A stretch of 52,976 nucleotides of DNA from Oscillatoriales cyanobacterium. Lineage in GTDB: Bacteria > Cyanobacteriota > Cyanobacteriia > Cyanobacteriales > Microcoleaceae. Shown here piece after piece: positions 17,101 through 24,602 of the stretch. The notes under the pieces were generated by a model. That model had not been told where the DNA came from, did not search any database, and was given only the letters and a program-made list of their open reading frames with translations. The position numbers were made by a program, and so were the translations under genes. How positions within the stretch are numbered: the stretch's first letter is position 1; the number at the start of each line of letters is the position of its first letter. The stretch is taken from contig REAP01000019.1 in NCBI GenBank assembly GCA_004294385.1, forward strand, positions 1 to 52,976, given 5' to 3'.

Positions 17101-19521
17101 TTCAAAGCCAAAATTTTTAATATGGTGTATGCTCATATTAATCACTGGAAAGAGGCTACTAGAAATAGTTTAAAACCACTTCAGGAAGGTTTTGCAGCAG
17201 GCATGGAAACAGGCGATATTGAGTTTGCCGGATATTGTGCCAACAACTACTGCGCCTATCTATTTGCAGTTGGTGAAAATTTAGATGCTGTACTGGAACA
17301 ACAAAATCCCTATATTGAAGCCCTGATAAAACTCAAATTAGAGACTTCAATTAATTTTGCAGGAATTTGGAAACAACTGGGGCTTAATTTTGCGGGGAAA
17401 GCAACAGAAAGATTGAGATTAACCGGATCACAGTTGGATGAAGTAACATTATTACCTAATTTGATTGCTTCTAAAAATGGTACAGTTCTATTTGTCCTTT
17501 ACGCTGCAAAAACGATCCTTTTCTATCAATTTGGTGCTTACCCAGAAGCGATTGAGCAGGCAGAATTATGCTATCAATGGGTTGGTGCAACTCCTGGTTA
17601 TTATTTTGTTGCGCTTCTGTACTACTACCATGCCCTTGCACTGTTGGTCTGTGACTATCCCGATATAGGAGCACAGAGGATAGCACTAGAACAGGTTGAA
17701 AGTCATCAAAATAATCTGAAGTTTTGGGCTAGTTATGCACCAGAGAATTTCCTGCACAAGTTTTATCTCGTAGAAGCAGAACGGCAAAGGTTTTTAGATA
17801 ATAAAGCTGAAGCGATCGACTTTTACGATCGCGCGATCGCTGGAGCCAAGGAAAACGGCTACATCCAAGAAGAAGCCCTCGCCAACGAACTCGCCGCCAA
17901 ATTTTATCTGAACTGGGGCAAAGAAAAAATTGCCGCCAGCTATATGCAAGAAGCCTACTACGGCTATGGTCACTGGGGTGCAAAAGCTAAAGTTCAAGAC
18001 TTAGAGCACCGCTATCCCCAACTACTCGCACCGATTTTGCAACAGCAAAAACGATTTTTGTCGGCAACAGAAACAGCTTTTGCGATCGATTCTCTGAACA
18101 CAATCAATGCGACTATATCGCAGACATCTCATAGCACTAGCACTAGCATTTCTGACACCCTCGACTTAGCAACCATCCTGAAAGCATCCCAAACCCTTTC
18201 GAGTGAAATCCAACTCGATAAACTCTTGGCAACCTTACTGCATACCGTACTAGAAAATGCTGGAGCCGATAAAGGCGCATTGCTATTGCCGCAAAATCAT
18301 CAATGGTTTGTGGAAGCGGTTGCCACCCTCGATCGGCCGACACGAGTGGAATCCATCCCCTTGCTCAACAGTTTAGAAGTCCCCCACGGCTTGATTAACA
18401 GCGTCAAACGGAGCCTCTGCGCTATGGTGGTTGCCGATGCGCTTGCCCATCCTACTCTGGCGACAGATGTTTATGTCGTGCAACAACAACCCAAAAGTCT
18501 GTTGTGTACCCCGATTCTGCATCAGGGTAAACTCGTCGCCATATTGTATTTGGAGAATCAGGTTACGGTGGGGGCGTTTACGCGCGATCGTGTCCAACTC
18601 CTCAACTTCCTCTGCGCCCAAGCCGCCATTTCCCTCGAAAATGCCCGCCTTTATCAACAAGCCCAAGACTACGCCCAGCAGCTTGAACAATCCCAACTGC
18701 AAACCATCCAAAGCGAAAAAATGGCATCTTTAGGGAATTTAGTGGCCGGTGTGGCTCACGAAATCAATAACCCGATCGGCTTCCTGAATGGCAGTATCAA
18801 CAACGCCAAAGACTATGTGAAATATCTGCTCGGACATCTAGAACTCTATCAACAGAACTATCCCAACCCAGTCACATCAATTCAACACAACGCGGAAGAC
18901 ATCGATCTGGAATTTCTCAGCAAAGATTTCCCCAAACTACTCAACTCGATGGCAGGCGCGACCGATCGCATCAAAGGCATCAGCACCAGCCTCCGCACCT
19001 TTTCCCGTGCGGATACCGATCGCAAAGTCACCGCCAACCTCCACGACGGCATCGATAGCACGCTGCTAATTCTCAAATATCGCCTCAAAGCCAACGAATA
19101 TCGACCGGAGATCTCAGTGCTCAAAGACTATGGTGAGTTATCACCAATTGACTGTTTCCCCGGACAACTCAACCAAGTGTTTATGAATGTTTTGGCCAAT
19201 GCGATCGATATGTTCGATGAGATGGCACAGACTCAATCCTTTGAAAAACTCCAAGCCCATCCTCAGCACATTACGATTCGCACCTCAGTCGATGCAACCC
19301 AGGTGCAGATCCAAATTCGCGATAACGGCAGAGGCATGACCGAAGCAGTGAAAGCCAAAATCTTTGACCATTTGTTTACTACTAAAGGTGTAGGTAAAGG
19401 AACTGGATTAGGATTGCCGATCGTCCGTCAAATTATCGTAGAAAAACATGGAGGTGCGATCGAGGTGAATTCTGAGATAGGTCAAGGAGCTGAATTTATC
19501 TTGACATTACCCCGCTGTTAG
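14149..19521 (+). CDS. Giant Ser/Thr kinase - AAA ATPase - GAF - histidine kinase fusion
   Basis: 1790 residues. Order: Ser/Thr kinase (about 15-285; Lys in VVIKVLRREY, VVHKDIKPANIL, LIDFSIA in place of DFG, GTLAYLAPEQTGRMNRG); STAND-type ATPase (about 305-700; Walker A GFSGIGKT near 340, VLFLDDLQWADL near 465); a long helical TPR-like region (about 750-1300); GAF (about 1340-1500); histidine kinase with H-box LVAGVAHEINNPIGF (near 1531-1545), N-box NVLANAID, IRDNGRGM and GTGLGLPIVRQI. This architecture is known from cyanobacterial signalling proteins of the Pkn/Hik kind. No receiver or output gene lies beside it. DFS for DFG is normal in this subgroup. The middle third lacks HIP1 sites, unlike both ends. 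Confidence 0.93.
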   Translation: MALPASTQAQTFPAIDGYTIVEQLYLGSRTAVYRAIEIAQQRPVVIKVLRREYPSFGELVQFRNQYIIAKHLPVPGVVEPISLESLGSGYALVMEDMGGIPLGQYARQQQPLALTEILAIALQIAETLHNLCHHRVVHKDIKPANILIHPESKQVKLIDFSIASLLPKETQDIQNPNVLEGTLAYLAPEQTGRMNRGIDYRADFYALGVTLYQLLTGSLPFQSDDPLELVHCHMAKMPTPIAQVNPDVPQMVSAIVTKLMAKNAEDRYQSARGLKHDLQQCLSQWEALGAIVEFELGERDLSDRFLIPEKLYGREAEVQTLLNAFDRVADGASELMLVAGFSGIGKTAVVNEVHKPITRQQGYFIKGKFDQFNRNIPLSAFVQAGGHLMEQLLSESDAQLAQWQAKIQAAVGENGQVLIEVIPELEQIIGKQPSVTELSGNAAQNRFNRLFQNFIEVFTTAEHPLVLFLDDLQWADLASLQLVKLLMNDNGYLLVLGAYRDNEVSAVHPFILTVEDLKKAQAIVHTITLQPLTLNDTNALIADTLACSTELAQPLTELIDRKTQGNPFFTTQFLKALHDDGHITFDRDRRYWECDIAQVNALALTDDVVEFMALQLQKLPPETQQVLKLAACVGNEFDLATLAIVAERSPTNAATALWKALQEGLILPTSQVYKFFQGTETSDTQNTVNPKYRFLHDRVQQAAYSLIPDRLKHMTHLQIGQLLLQNTSIEQQDENLFEIVNHLNVGMDLIQTSAERETLAELNLRSGQRAKLSTAYTAAIMYLTNGRELLTEDHWITNHALTLELHLELAEVAYINSNFEHSQSLTELIHQKAQTILEHSRAYEIEILSNTVQLRMLAAIDLGLQALAMLEVHLPEPNASHGFGIEMPDLENLDANQAMTAPDKLAALRILGAMTYPIFAAKSEMLLPQTLTMISLCQEFGDTAILAYAYSLYGTILVSLNELDSGYHASQLALKLLEKFKVKTFKAKIFNMVYAHINHWKEATRNSLKPLQEGFAAGMETGDIEFAGYCANNYCAYLFAVGENLDAVLEQQNPYIEALIKLKLETSINFAGIWKQLGLNFAGKATERLRLTGSQLDEVTLLPNLIASKNGTVLFVLYAAKTILFYQFGAYPEAIEQAELCYQWVGATPGYYFVALLYYYHALALLVCDYPDIGAQRIALEQVESHQNNLKFWASYAPENFLHKFYLVEAERQRFLDNKAEAIDFYDRAIAGAKENGYIQEEALANELAAKFYLNWGKEKIAASYMQEAYYGYGHWGAKAKVQDLEHRYPQLLAPILQQQKRFLSATETAFAIDSLNTINATISQTSHSTSTSISDTLDLATILKASQTLSSEIQLDKLLATLLHTVLENAGADKGALLLPQNHQWFVEAVATLDRPTRVESIPLLNSLEVPHGLINSVKRSLCAMVVADALAHPTLATDVYVVQQQPKSLLCTPILHQGKLVAILYLENQVTVGAFTRDRVQLLNFLCAQAAISLENARLYQQAQDYAQQLEQSQLQTIQSEKMASLGNLVAGVAHEINNPIGFLNGSINNAKDYVKYLLGHLELYQQNYPNPVTSIQHNAEDIDLEFLSKDFPKLLNSMAGATDRIKGISTSLRTFSRADTDRKVTANLHDGIDSTLLILKYRLKANEYRPEISVLKDYGELSPIDCFPGQLNQVFMNVLANAIDMFDEMAQTQSFEKLQAHPQHITIRTSVDATQVQIQIRDNGRGMTEAVKAKIFDHLFTTKGVGKGTGLGLPIVRQIIVEKHGGAIEVNSEIGQGAEFILTLPRC

Positions 19522-19687
19522 TGCTCTTTGGAGTATTAGTTATCCCATTCTTTACTTGATTGCTTCGCTATTGTCATTGAACAATACAACCTTAAGCACA
19601 ATGCTCTATATCCTAATTCCGCTGTTTTATTTATTTCCCAGCGTCATCGATCGGCAATTGGGCAACCTACCCGGTGAAGGATCCTAA
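19519..19687 (+). pseudogene. Possible C-terminal remnant of a TMEM175/DUF1211-like membrane protein
   Basis: Just after the kinase stop, one frame reads as two hydrophobic helices: ISYPILYLIASLLSLNN and TMLYILIPLFYLFPSVIDRQ, ending in a stop at 19685-19687. The two-helix pattern ending in a P-x-x-x-D-R motif resembles the end of TMEM175-family (DUF1211) potassium channels. There is no N-terminal part, so I treat it as a gene remnant. An ATG at 19601 could start a 28-residue peptide, but it has no ribosome binding site. Confidence 0.35.
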
Positions 19688-19803
19688 GACAAAACGACCA
19701 AACGAGTTATTAGCATAAAAAACTTGCCAATAATGCCATCTTATGAAATAATCTAAAATGTTCAATCTTTCAACTATAGCAACCTTCAAAAATAAAAATA
19801 TAT

Positions 19804-21255
19804 ATGGATAGATTCAGAGTAGAAGTTATTTCACAAACACCAAATCCTCAGCAAGTAATTTATGCTGCCCTCCATCAAGACTATACGGAGAATTTCGTAT
19901 TTGACGATCGCGATTCCTGGCCCTCAGACGCAGAATGTGGCGAAATTATCGTCAAAAGACTCCTCGCAGGCGATCGGGGGCATTACGGCCCCCTAGAGCA
20001 TCCCCAAATTATCTTTAATTGCGGCTACTTTCCCCACAGTGTCATGCAGCAAGCCAGGACACATCGTGTTGGAGTCTCATTCGATGTGCAATGTCTTGCT
20101 GCTGATACCACAATCACTTTTGTTGATTGCGAGGGAAGTGCTGGTAAGAAAAATTTGAGCAAAACCATTGGAGAACTGTATGATCTTTGGACTAATGGGG
20201 AAAAAGCGATTCGTTCTCGGTCTATTCGAGGTCGAAATGGTGAACCACCAGGCGAATATCGTCGTGACTGCAAGCAAAGAATCCGTAAAATGCGCTTACG
20301 AGTTTTAAATGAACAAACTGGCTTGTTTGAAGTGGGTCATATCAAAGATGTCATGTGTAGCGGTATTCAACCCGTTTATAAAGTTACATTGGAGGATGGC
20401 AAGACTTTAGAGTGTACTACCAATCACCGTTTATTCACCGCAAACGGTTGGCAAACAATGAAAGATGCGGTGGGATTGACAACAGCATCTGATGGCAATG
20501 TCGTTAGCATAGCCAAAAACTCCTATGTCATGTGCAATGGTTTATCAGTGACGGATCGGCTTTACACAGACAAATCATGGCTAGAAGAATGTCACGAATA
20601 TATTCATCAAAACAACTTAGAGCTTGAATTTGCTAAAGCTTACTCGCCAATATTAGAGCCTCAAAATTGGCAAGTCAAGCCAAAGCCAAAAGGGAGAAAA
20701 TTGCGTTCTCATCCCGTAAAAGTCAAGAGTGTTGAATATGTTGGCGAACAAATGACTTATGACCTAGAGGTGGATGGTGAATGGCATAATTTCGTTGCTA
20801 ATGGTTTAGTAGTACATAATTCCCTCCGTTATACAGGTAATCAATTTCTGGATGCAGCGATCGGCAAAAAAGACATAGAAGATATATTTTACCTGCGTCC
20901 AGTAGATTATTACACAGACCGCGAAGGCAAAAAATACTACTATTCCCCCGAACAAAGACAAAAAGATTTAGAGTGGTGTCTAGAAGCCGCCAAACGTTAC
21001 AAAATAGACTTCGACGGCGGAATGTCCGAAGAACACGCCAGAGGCAAATTACCCTTTGACTACCGCCAGCATTTTGTAGTTAGTTTCAATCTCAGATCTT
21101 TCCTGCATTTTTCCGACTTAAGAAACAAGAAAAATGCTCAACTGGAAATTCAAAAACTCTGCGAAATGATGTGGCCTCATTTTGAAAATTGGGCCCCCGA
21201 CATTGCCAAGTGGTATACAACAACTCGCCTCGGAAAAGCAAGGTTAGCGCCGTAA
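19804..21255 (+). CDS. thyX: FAD-dependent thymidylate synthase ThyX interrupted by an intein
   Basis: The 483-codon frame is ThyX (N part residues 1-96, C part 340-483; 240 residues when joined) with an intein between. ThyX methylates dUMP to dTMP using methylene-tetrahydrofolate, with FAD/NADPH doing the reduction. The family signature RHRxxSxNxxSxRY reads RTHRVGVSFDVQ then SLRY, with the intein exactly before the second Ser. N part landmarks: HYGPLEHPQIIFNCGYFPHSV. C part: YSPEQRQKDLEWCLEAAK and FVVSFNLRSFLHFSDLR. The start ATG at 19804 sits in an A/T-rich leader. It heads a thyX-dut-dCMP deaminase set. Confidence 0.93.
   Translation: MDRFRVEVISQTPNPQQVIYAALHQDYTENFVFDDRDSWPSDAECGEIIVKRLLAGDRGHYGPLEHPQIIFNCGYFPHSVMQQARTHRVGVSFDVQCLAADTTITFVDCEGSAGKKNLSKTIGELYDLWTNGEKAIRSRSIRGRNGEPPGEYRRDCKQRIRKMRLRVLNEQTGLFEVGHIKDVMCSGIQPVYKVTLEDGKTLECTTNHRLFTANGWQTMKDAVGLTTASDGNVVSIAKNSYVMCNGLSVTDRLYTDKSWLEECHEYIHQNNLELEFAKAYSPILEPQNWQVKPKPKGRKLRSHPVKVKSVEYVGEQMTYDLEVDGEWHNFVANGLVVHNSLRYTGNQFLDAAIGKKDIEDIFYLRPVDYYTDREGKKYYYSPEQRQKDLEWCLEAAKRYKIDFDGGMSEEHARGKLPFDYRQHFVVSFNLRSFLHFSDLRNKKNAQLEIQKLCEMMWPHFENWAPDIAKWYTTTRLGKARLAP
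20092..20820 (+). mobile_element. 243-residue mini-intein in ThyX (protein-splicing element)
   Basis: It starts at Cys97 with block A CLAADTTITF and ends at Asn339 with block G NFVANGLVVHN, followed by Ser+1 of the host. Block B is CTTNHRLFTANGW (about residues 199-211 of the frame) and block F is VKSVEYVGEQMTYDLEVDG. All splice residues (Cys1, block B His, penultimate His, Asn, Ser+1) are present, so it should splice. No LAGLIDADG endonuclease is visible. A short helical segment (about 240-295; DKSWLEECHEYIHQNN) may be a leftover of an endonuclease-associated region. Confidence 0.92.
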
Positions 21256-21290
21256 TCCAATTACTTTTTGTGGCTAAGTGCGATCGAATT

Positions 21291-21354
21291 GTAAGGTGCG
21301 TCGCCATCGACAATCTGGAAAGTCCATTGAATATCTCACAGCGACGCACCCTAC
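21291..21354. repeat. 64-bp MITE-like element with GTAGGGTGCGTCGC-type terminal repeats
   Basis: GTAAGGTGCGTCGC (21291-21304) and GCGACGCACCCTAC (21341-21354) are near-perfect inverted ends of 14 bp around a 36-bp centre. The GTAGGGTGCGTCGC end sequence is widespread in cyanobacterial intergenic regions. It lies between thyX and dut and could form a hairpin in their transcript. Confidence 0.7.
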
Positions 21355-21442
21355 AGATTAAAGACTTGCTTAAATTCTATTTACCAATTACCGATTACCC
21401 GCGACCGATTAGGTTGACAAAACTCAAGTAAATACCAACAAA

Positions 21443-21877
21443 ATGAAATTAAAAATCCTGCAACTGCATGAATCAGCTATAATTCCCAAATATGCCCATG
21501 AATCCGATGCTGGACTGGACTTATTTTCTATAGATGAATTAGAAATTACTCCGGGAGAAAGCAAGTTAATTCATACAGGTATATCCATAGAATTACCAGA
21601 AAAAACAGAAGCCCAAATTCGTCCCCGAAGCGGTTTAGCTCTCAAGCACCAAATCACTGTACTTAATTCACCAGGAACCATAGATGAAGGCTATCGAGGC
21701 GAAATTGGAGTTATCTTAATCAATCATAGTCAAACTTCATTTCAAGTAACAAAAGGCATGAAAATTGCTCAAATGGTAATCGCGCCAGTAATTCGCGTGG
21801 AAATTGAAGCAGTAAAAATGTTAAGTTCGAGTTCAAGAGGAGATAATGGATTTGGCTCAACTGGAATCTCCCAATAA
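21443..21877 (+). CDS. dut: dUTP diphosphatase (dUTPase)
   Basis: A 144-residue trimeric-type dUTPase with all five motifs in order: SDAGLDLFS (motif 1, about residues 21-29), [10 protein letters not shown] (2, about 61-70), [15 protein letters not shown] (3, about 79-93), [11 protein letters not shown] (4, about 108-118) and the flexible C-terminal [13 protein letters not shown] (5, about 129-141). It cleaves dUTP to dUMP and PPi, keeping uracil out of DNA and feeding ThyX. The ATG follows an AT-rich stretch without a strong ribosome binding site. Flanked by thyX and dCMP deaminase genes on the same strand. Confidence 0.95.
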   Translation: MKLKILQLHESAIIPKYAHESDAGLDLFSIDELEITPGESKLIHTGISIELPEKTEAQIRPRSGLALKHQITVLNSPGTIDEGYRGEIGVILINHSQTSFQVTKGMKIAQMVIAPVIRVEIEAVKMLSSSSRGDNGFGSTGISQ

Positions 21878-21953
21878 ATCCCTCGTGTTGATGCAATTAC
21901 ATAGCAGCAACAAGATGGCTAGGACATTCTAAAACACTAAAATTTTCACTGTA

Positions 21954-21990
21954 TTCCTTCTTCCTTCTTCCTTCTTCCTTCTTCCTTCTT
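21954..21990. repeat. TTCCTTC heptamer tandem repeat
   Basis: Five head-to-tail TTCCTTC units sit directly upstream of the dCMP deaminase start. The complementary GGAAGAA form occurs at 27661-27715 in the ribosomal cluster, so the same repeat family occurs in both orientations. Confidence 0.9.
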
Positions 21991-22001
21991 ATAAATTTTA
22001 A

Positions 22002-22571
22002 ATGGAAAATACACCAGACAACTACGAACCGCCTCAAAGACCAGATTGGGACGAATACTTTTTAATGTTAGCAAAATTGGCCGCGACTCGATCGACTTGT
22101 CTAGCATTTCCCGTAGGTGCGGTAATCGCGAAAAACAGGCAAGTGTTAGCCACGGGTTACAACGGTTCGCCGTCAGGTTCAGCCCACTGTACGACTCAAG
22201 GCTTCTGTTATCCTGGTTTGAGTAGTTGCGATGCCAGCAAAACCTTACCATCGCGGGCGGTTCATGCAGAAGCAAATGCGATCGCCAAAGCTGCAAAACA
22301 TGGTATATCTACTGCTGGAGCTACCATCTACGTCACCTTAGAACCCTGCATTTATTGTTTGAAATTAGTCATTGCCGCTGGGATTCGGGAAATATTTTAC
22401 GAAACCAGTTTTAACAGCGGCGAAAAAGCAGCTTTGAGAGATACTTTTATCAGTGAAGGTATTGTTGAACTTAAGCAAATTCAGCTATCCGAAGATACAG
22501 CAAAAAAGGCTGCTTTATTTCTGCTGCATCCTACTTCCGTCCTAAAAGATGTTATGTCGTTTAACAGTTAA
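22002..22571 (+). CDS. dCMP deaminase (ComEB-type)
   Basis: A 189-residue zinc enzyme of the cytidine/deoxycytidylate deaminase family. Key residues: VHAEANAIAKAAKHG (about 87-101; zinc His and catalytic Glu) and VTLEPCIYCLKLVI (about 110-123; the two zinc cysteines). An N-terminal CLAFPVGAVIAKNRQVLATGYNG segment is also typical. It deaminates dCMP to dUMP, the second route of dUMP supply next to dut. The start ATG is right after the TTCCTTC repeat; RBS is not evident. An extra Cys-rich CTTQGFCYPGLSSC stretch (about 64-77) is common in this subfamily. Confidence 0.9.
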   Translation: MENTPDNYEPPQRPDWDEYFLMLAKLAATRSTCLAFPVGAVIAKNRQVLATGYNGSPSGSAHCTTQGFCYPGLSSCDASKTLPSRAVHAEANAIAKAAKHGISTAGATIYVTLEPCIYCLKLVIAAGIREIFYETSFNSGEKAALRDTFISEGIVELKQIQLSEDTAKKAALFLLHPTSVLKDVMSFNS

Positions 22572-22588
22572 CCGTCAACCGTTAACAT

Positions 22589-23095
22589 CTAATCAAACTC
22601 TTTGACTACTTGCAAATAGTCGATCGCAGCATCTATCCTAGAAGAATACTTAAAAGCAAACTGATCAAACCAAAATCTCTCATCAGAATCTTTACTTAAA
22701 TTCTTCAGCCAAACTTGAGCTTGTCTCACCTTCTCCCGGTGGGTTCTGACTGGCACCTGCTGTACAATCGTTTCGACTTGCTGTTGTTCCTGCTTGACAA
22801 TTTTCTGAGCTTTGTATTGTACTTCATCTTCAGCCAAAAGCTGTTCCTGTTTAGCAACTTCTTGAGCTTGATCTTGTTTTTCGTACTCAGCCTTTATTTG
22901 AGCTAAATCACTGTCAAAAGTACCAAAATCGAGATTTTTGCTCGAAGTTACAGTTACTTGACCAGACGGCACACCAGTTGCTTCCAAAGGAGGTTCTGGT
23001 TGGGCAATCTGCTGGGCTTTCAACTCAGCAGATTTTTTCTGGGATTCTTGATATTCAGCTTTAAGTTCCGCTAACAAACGCTCTATTGATTCCAT
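22589..23095 (-). CDS. Hypothetical coiled-coil protein
   Basis: A 168-residue, Gln/Lys/Glu-rich protein. Residues about 1-30 and 65-125 are strong coiled-coil stretches (LLAELKAEYQESQKKSAELK; LAQIKAEYEKQDQAQEVAKQ). The last ~40 residues (FWFDQFAFKYSSRIDAAIDYLQ) look folded and aromatic-rich. I do not recognise a characterised family; it is conserved-looking but of unknown function. It lies convergent with the dCMP deaminase gene and 70 bp downstream of the VWA gene on the same strand, so it may share that transcript. Confidence 0.6.
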   Translation of the reverse strand: MESIERLLAELKAEYQESQKKSAELKAQQIAQPEPPLEATGVPSGQVTVTSSKNLDFGTFDSDLAQIKAEYEKQDQAQEVAKQEQLLAEDEVQYKAQKIVKQEQQQVETIVQQVPVRTHREKVRQAQVWLKNLSKDSDERFWFDQFAFKYSSRIDAAIDYLQVVKEFD

Positions 23096-23165
23096 CACTT
23101 AACCCCTAAACAATTCCTCTCAGCCAGCGGGCAAAATACCATCGCATTCAACTTCATTCACCTTC

Positions 23166-23771
23166 TCAATCAGTTATTGCATTCAGCAATACTTCCGTCA
23201 AAGTCATTCCTTCCATATCGTCCATCGTTACAGTATCAACGATATCGAATTTAGCCCCAGCGCTTTGCAGTTCGTCATCCAAGATTTTGAGAAACTTGGT
23301 AGCTTCTGGTGCAGTTCCTACTTGAATAAAAGAAATTGCTAACTCTTCATCCCGATCGAGCTTTCGCGAAGCCTCTATAATTGTTTTCATCACTTCTTTG
23401 CGATCGTCCGGTTCTCCATCCGTCACCACTAATATTGTTTCGCCATTTTGCTGAGTCTTACCGGATGTTTTTCGCTGAAAATAGTTGTTGAGAGCGTCTT
23501 GCAAAACGATCGCCAAATTCGTAGTCCCAGAAGGCTCATTTTCTTGGAATATTTGCACGACTTTCGCTGCTGTTACATTGTCGTACCGTTTGAAGCGACC
23601 GGAAAACAAGTAAACTGTGATCCCATCAGGGTCTAATTCCTCGCATTTATTCGCCAATGCGATCGTCGATTCTTGCATGAGCGCCCACCGACTTTTACCG
23701 CCAGTCTTGTCCTTCGTGTACATACTGCCACTTTTGTCAATGATAATCGTATAATCTCGATTCAGAAGCAT
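23166..23771 (-). CDS. von Willebrand factor A domain protein
   Basis: A 201-residue, essentially single-domain protein. It begins with a hydrophobic strand and the metal site DKSGSM (about residues 12-17), followed by SGTTNLAIVL with the Thr of the MIDAS (about 82-91) and ILVVTDGEPDD (about 115-125) with its last Asp. No signal peptide or membrane anchor is visible, so it is probably cytosolic. VWA proteins of this type bind partners through Mg2+; partners are not known. Similar proteins resemble those near TerD/chaperone-like stress genes, but no such gene is beside it here. Confidence 0.85.
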   Translation of the reverse strand: MLLNRDYTIIIDKSGSMYTKDKTGGKSRWALMQESTIALANKCEELDPDGITVYLFSGRFKRYDNVTAAKVVQIFQENEPSGTTNLAIVLQDALNNYFQRKTSGKTQQNGETILVVTDGEPDDRKEVMKTIIEASRKLDRDEELAISFIQVGTAPEATKFLKILDDELQSAGAKFDIVDTVTMDDMEGMTLTEVLLNAITD

Positions 23772-23903
23772 AAAATTTTTCCTGTTAATTTAAGTTTCAA
23801 AAAGAGCAAAACCAGCGAGCATAAGCTGTTGAGCTTTGGTTGCTCGCTGTGTTTTTTAGTTGATTGGCGATCGCACCTATACCGAATTTAATAGGGCTTA
23901 CCC

Positions 23904-23970
23904 AAAAAACCCGGTTTCTTCCAAAAATCATCACTTTTTCGATAAATATTGACGCAGAAACCGGGTTTTT
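23904..23970. repeat. AAAAACCCGGTTTCT / AGAAACCGGGTTTTT inverted repeat
   Basis: Near-perfect 15-bp arms around a 37-bp loop. The arms share the AACCCGGTT core of the hairpin at 6166-6200. It lies between ndhN (ends 23988) and the VWA gene and may terminate the ndhN transcript. Confidence 0.75.
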
Positions 23971-23987
23971 GACCCCGTAAGTCTTGT

Positions 23988-24464
23988 TTAAGCTACAACC
24001 AAAGCATCCTTGAGTGGCTTCCAGCTAAAAACGCGATCGCCCCCCATCTCTACTGCTATTTTAACTCGCGGTTCAAGAGTCGGCAAAACAGTCAGATATT
24101 CAACTTCCTGACTAGACAAAATCTGCCCTTCAATAATCCACAGCACCAATCCCTTTGCTTTCGCAGGCAAATTGTCTAATTGAGTCTGCAACATCGGCGG
24201 CACGTAATATGTATAACCCACAGCCCCTTCATTCCCAGTAGTTTTCTTGCCTAAATGCGGTGGCCGCACCCCATGAACCCCCGTCAAATACATCGCCAAA
24301 TCGCCCAAACCCCGCGCCGTAATGTTGTACGCACCATAGCCCGCAGCCCTCAGACGGCGAAGATAGCGCCCCTCAAATCCTCCCTCCAAGGGAACGTACA
24401 GGGCCAGCGACCCCGACTTTTCCAAATCCCGAATCATATCTGAACCCGTCGTAATTAGTCCCAT
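23988..24464 (-). CDS. ndhN: NAD(P)H dehydrogenase-like complex 1 subunit N
   Basis: A 158-residue protein matching cyanobacterial and plastid NdhN in length and sequence blocks: GLITTGSDMIRDLEKSGSLALYVPLEGGFEGRY at the start, ITARGLGDLAMYLTGVHGVRPPHLGKK in the middle, and LPAKAKGLVLWIIEGQ-LSSQEVEYL near the end. NdhN sits on the cytoplasmic arm of the NDH-1 complex, which does photosynthetic cyclic electron flow and respiration. The gene is divergent from rplC across a 428-bp region that holds the ribosomal cluster promoter. Confidence 0.95.
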   Translation of the reverse strand: MGLITTGSDMIRDLEKSGSLALYVPLEGGFEGRYLRRLRAAGYGAYNITARGLGDLAMYLTGVHGVRPPHLGKKTTGNEGAVGYTYYVPPMLQTQLDNLPAKAKGLVLWIIEGQILSSQEVEYLTVLPTLEPRVKIAVEMGGDRVFSWKPLKDALVVA

Positions 24465-24566
24465 AAATTTTGTGTTGCTTACTGTAGGAAAATTTGCTCG
24501 ATCGCAGCTTGCGAGATAAAAGTATTATAAATCCTAAAGCTGAGTCAAAAAAATCTCATCGCGGCC

Positions 24567-24596
24567 TTGACAAATGATTAACACTTCATGTACTAT
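24567..24596 (+). promoter_or_regulatory. Predicted main promoter of the ribosomal protein cluster
   Basis: TTGACA (24567-24572) is followed after 18 bp by TACTAT (24591-24596). This puts the start near 24603 and leaves a leader of about 290 nt before rplC. No gene lies between. Confidence 0.7.
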
Positions 24597-24602
24597 TGTG
24601 AA

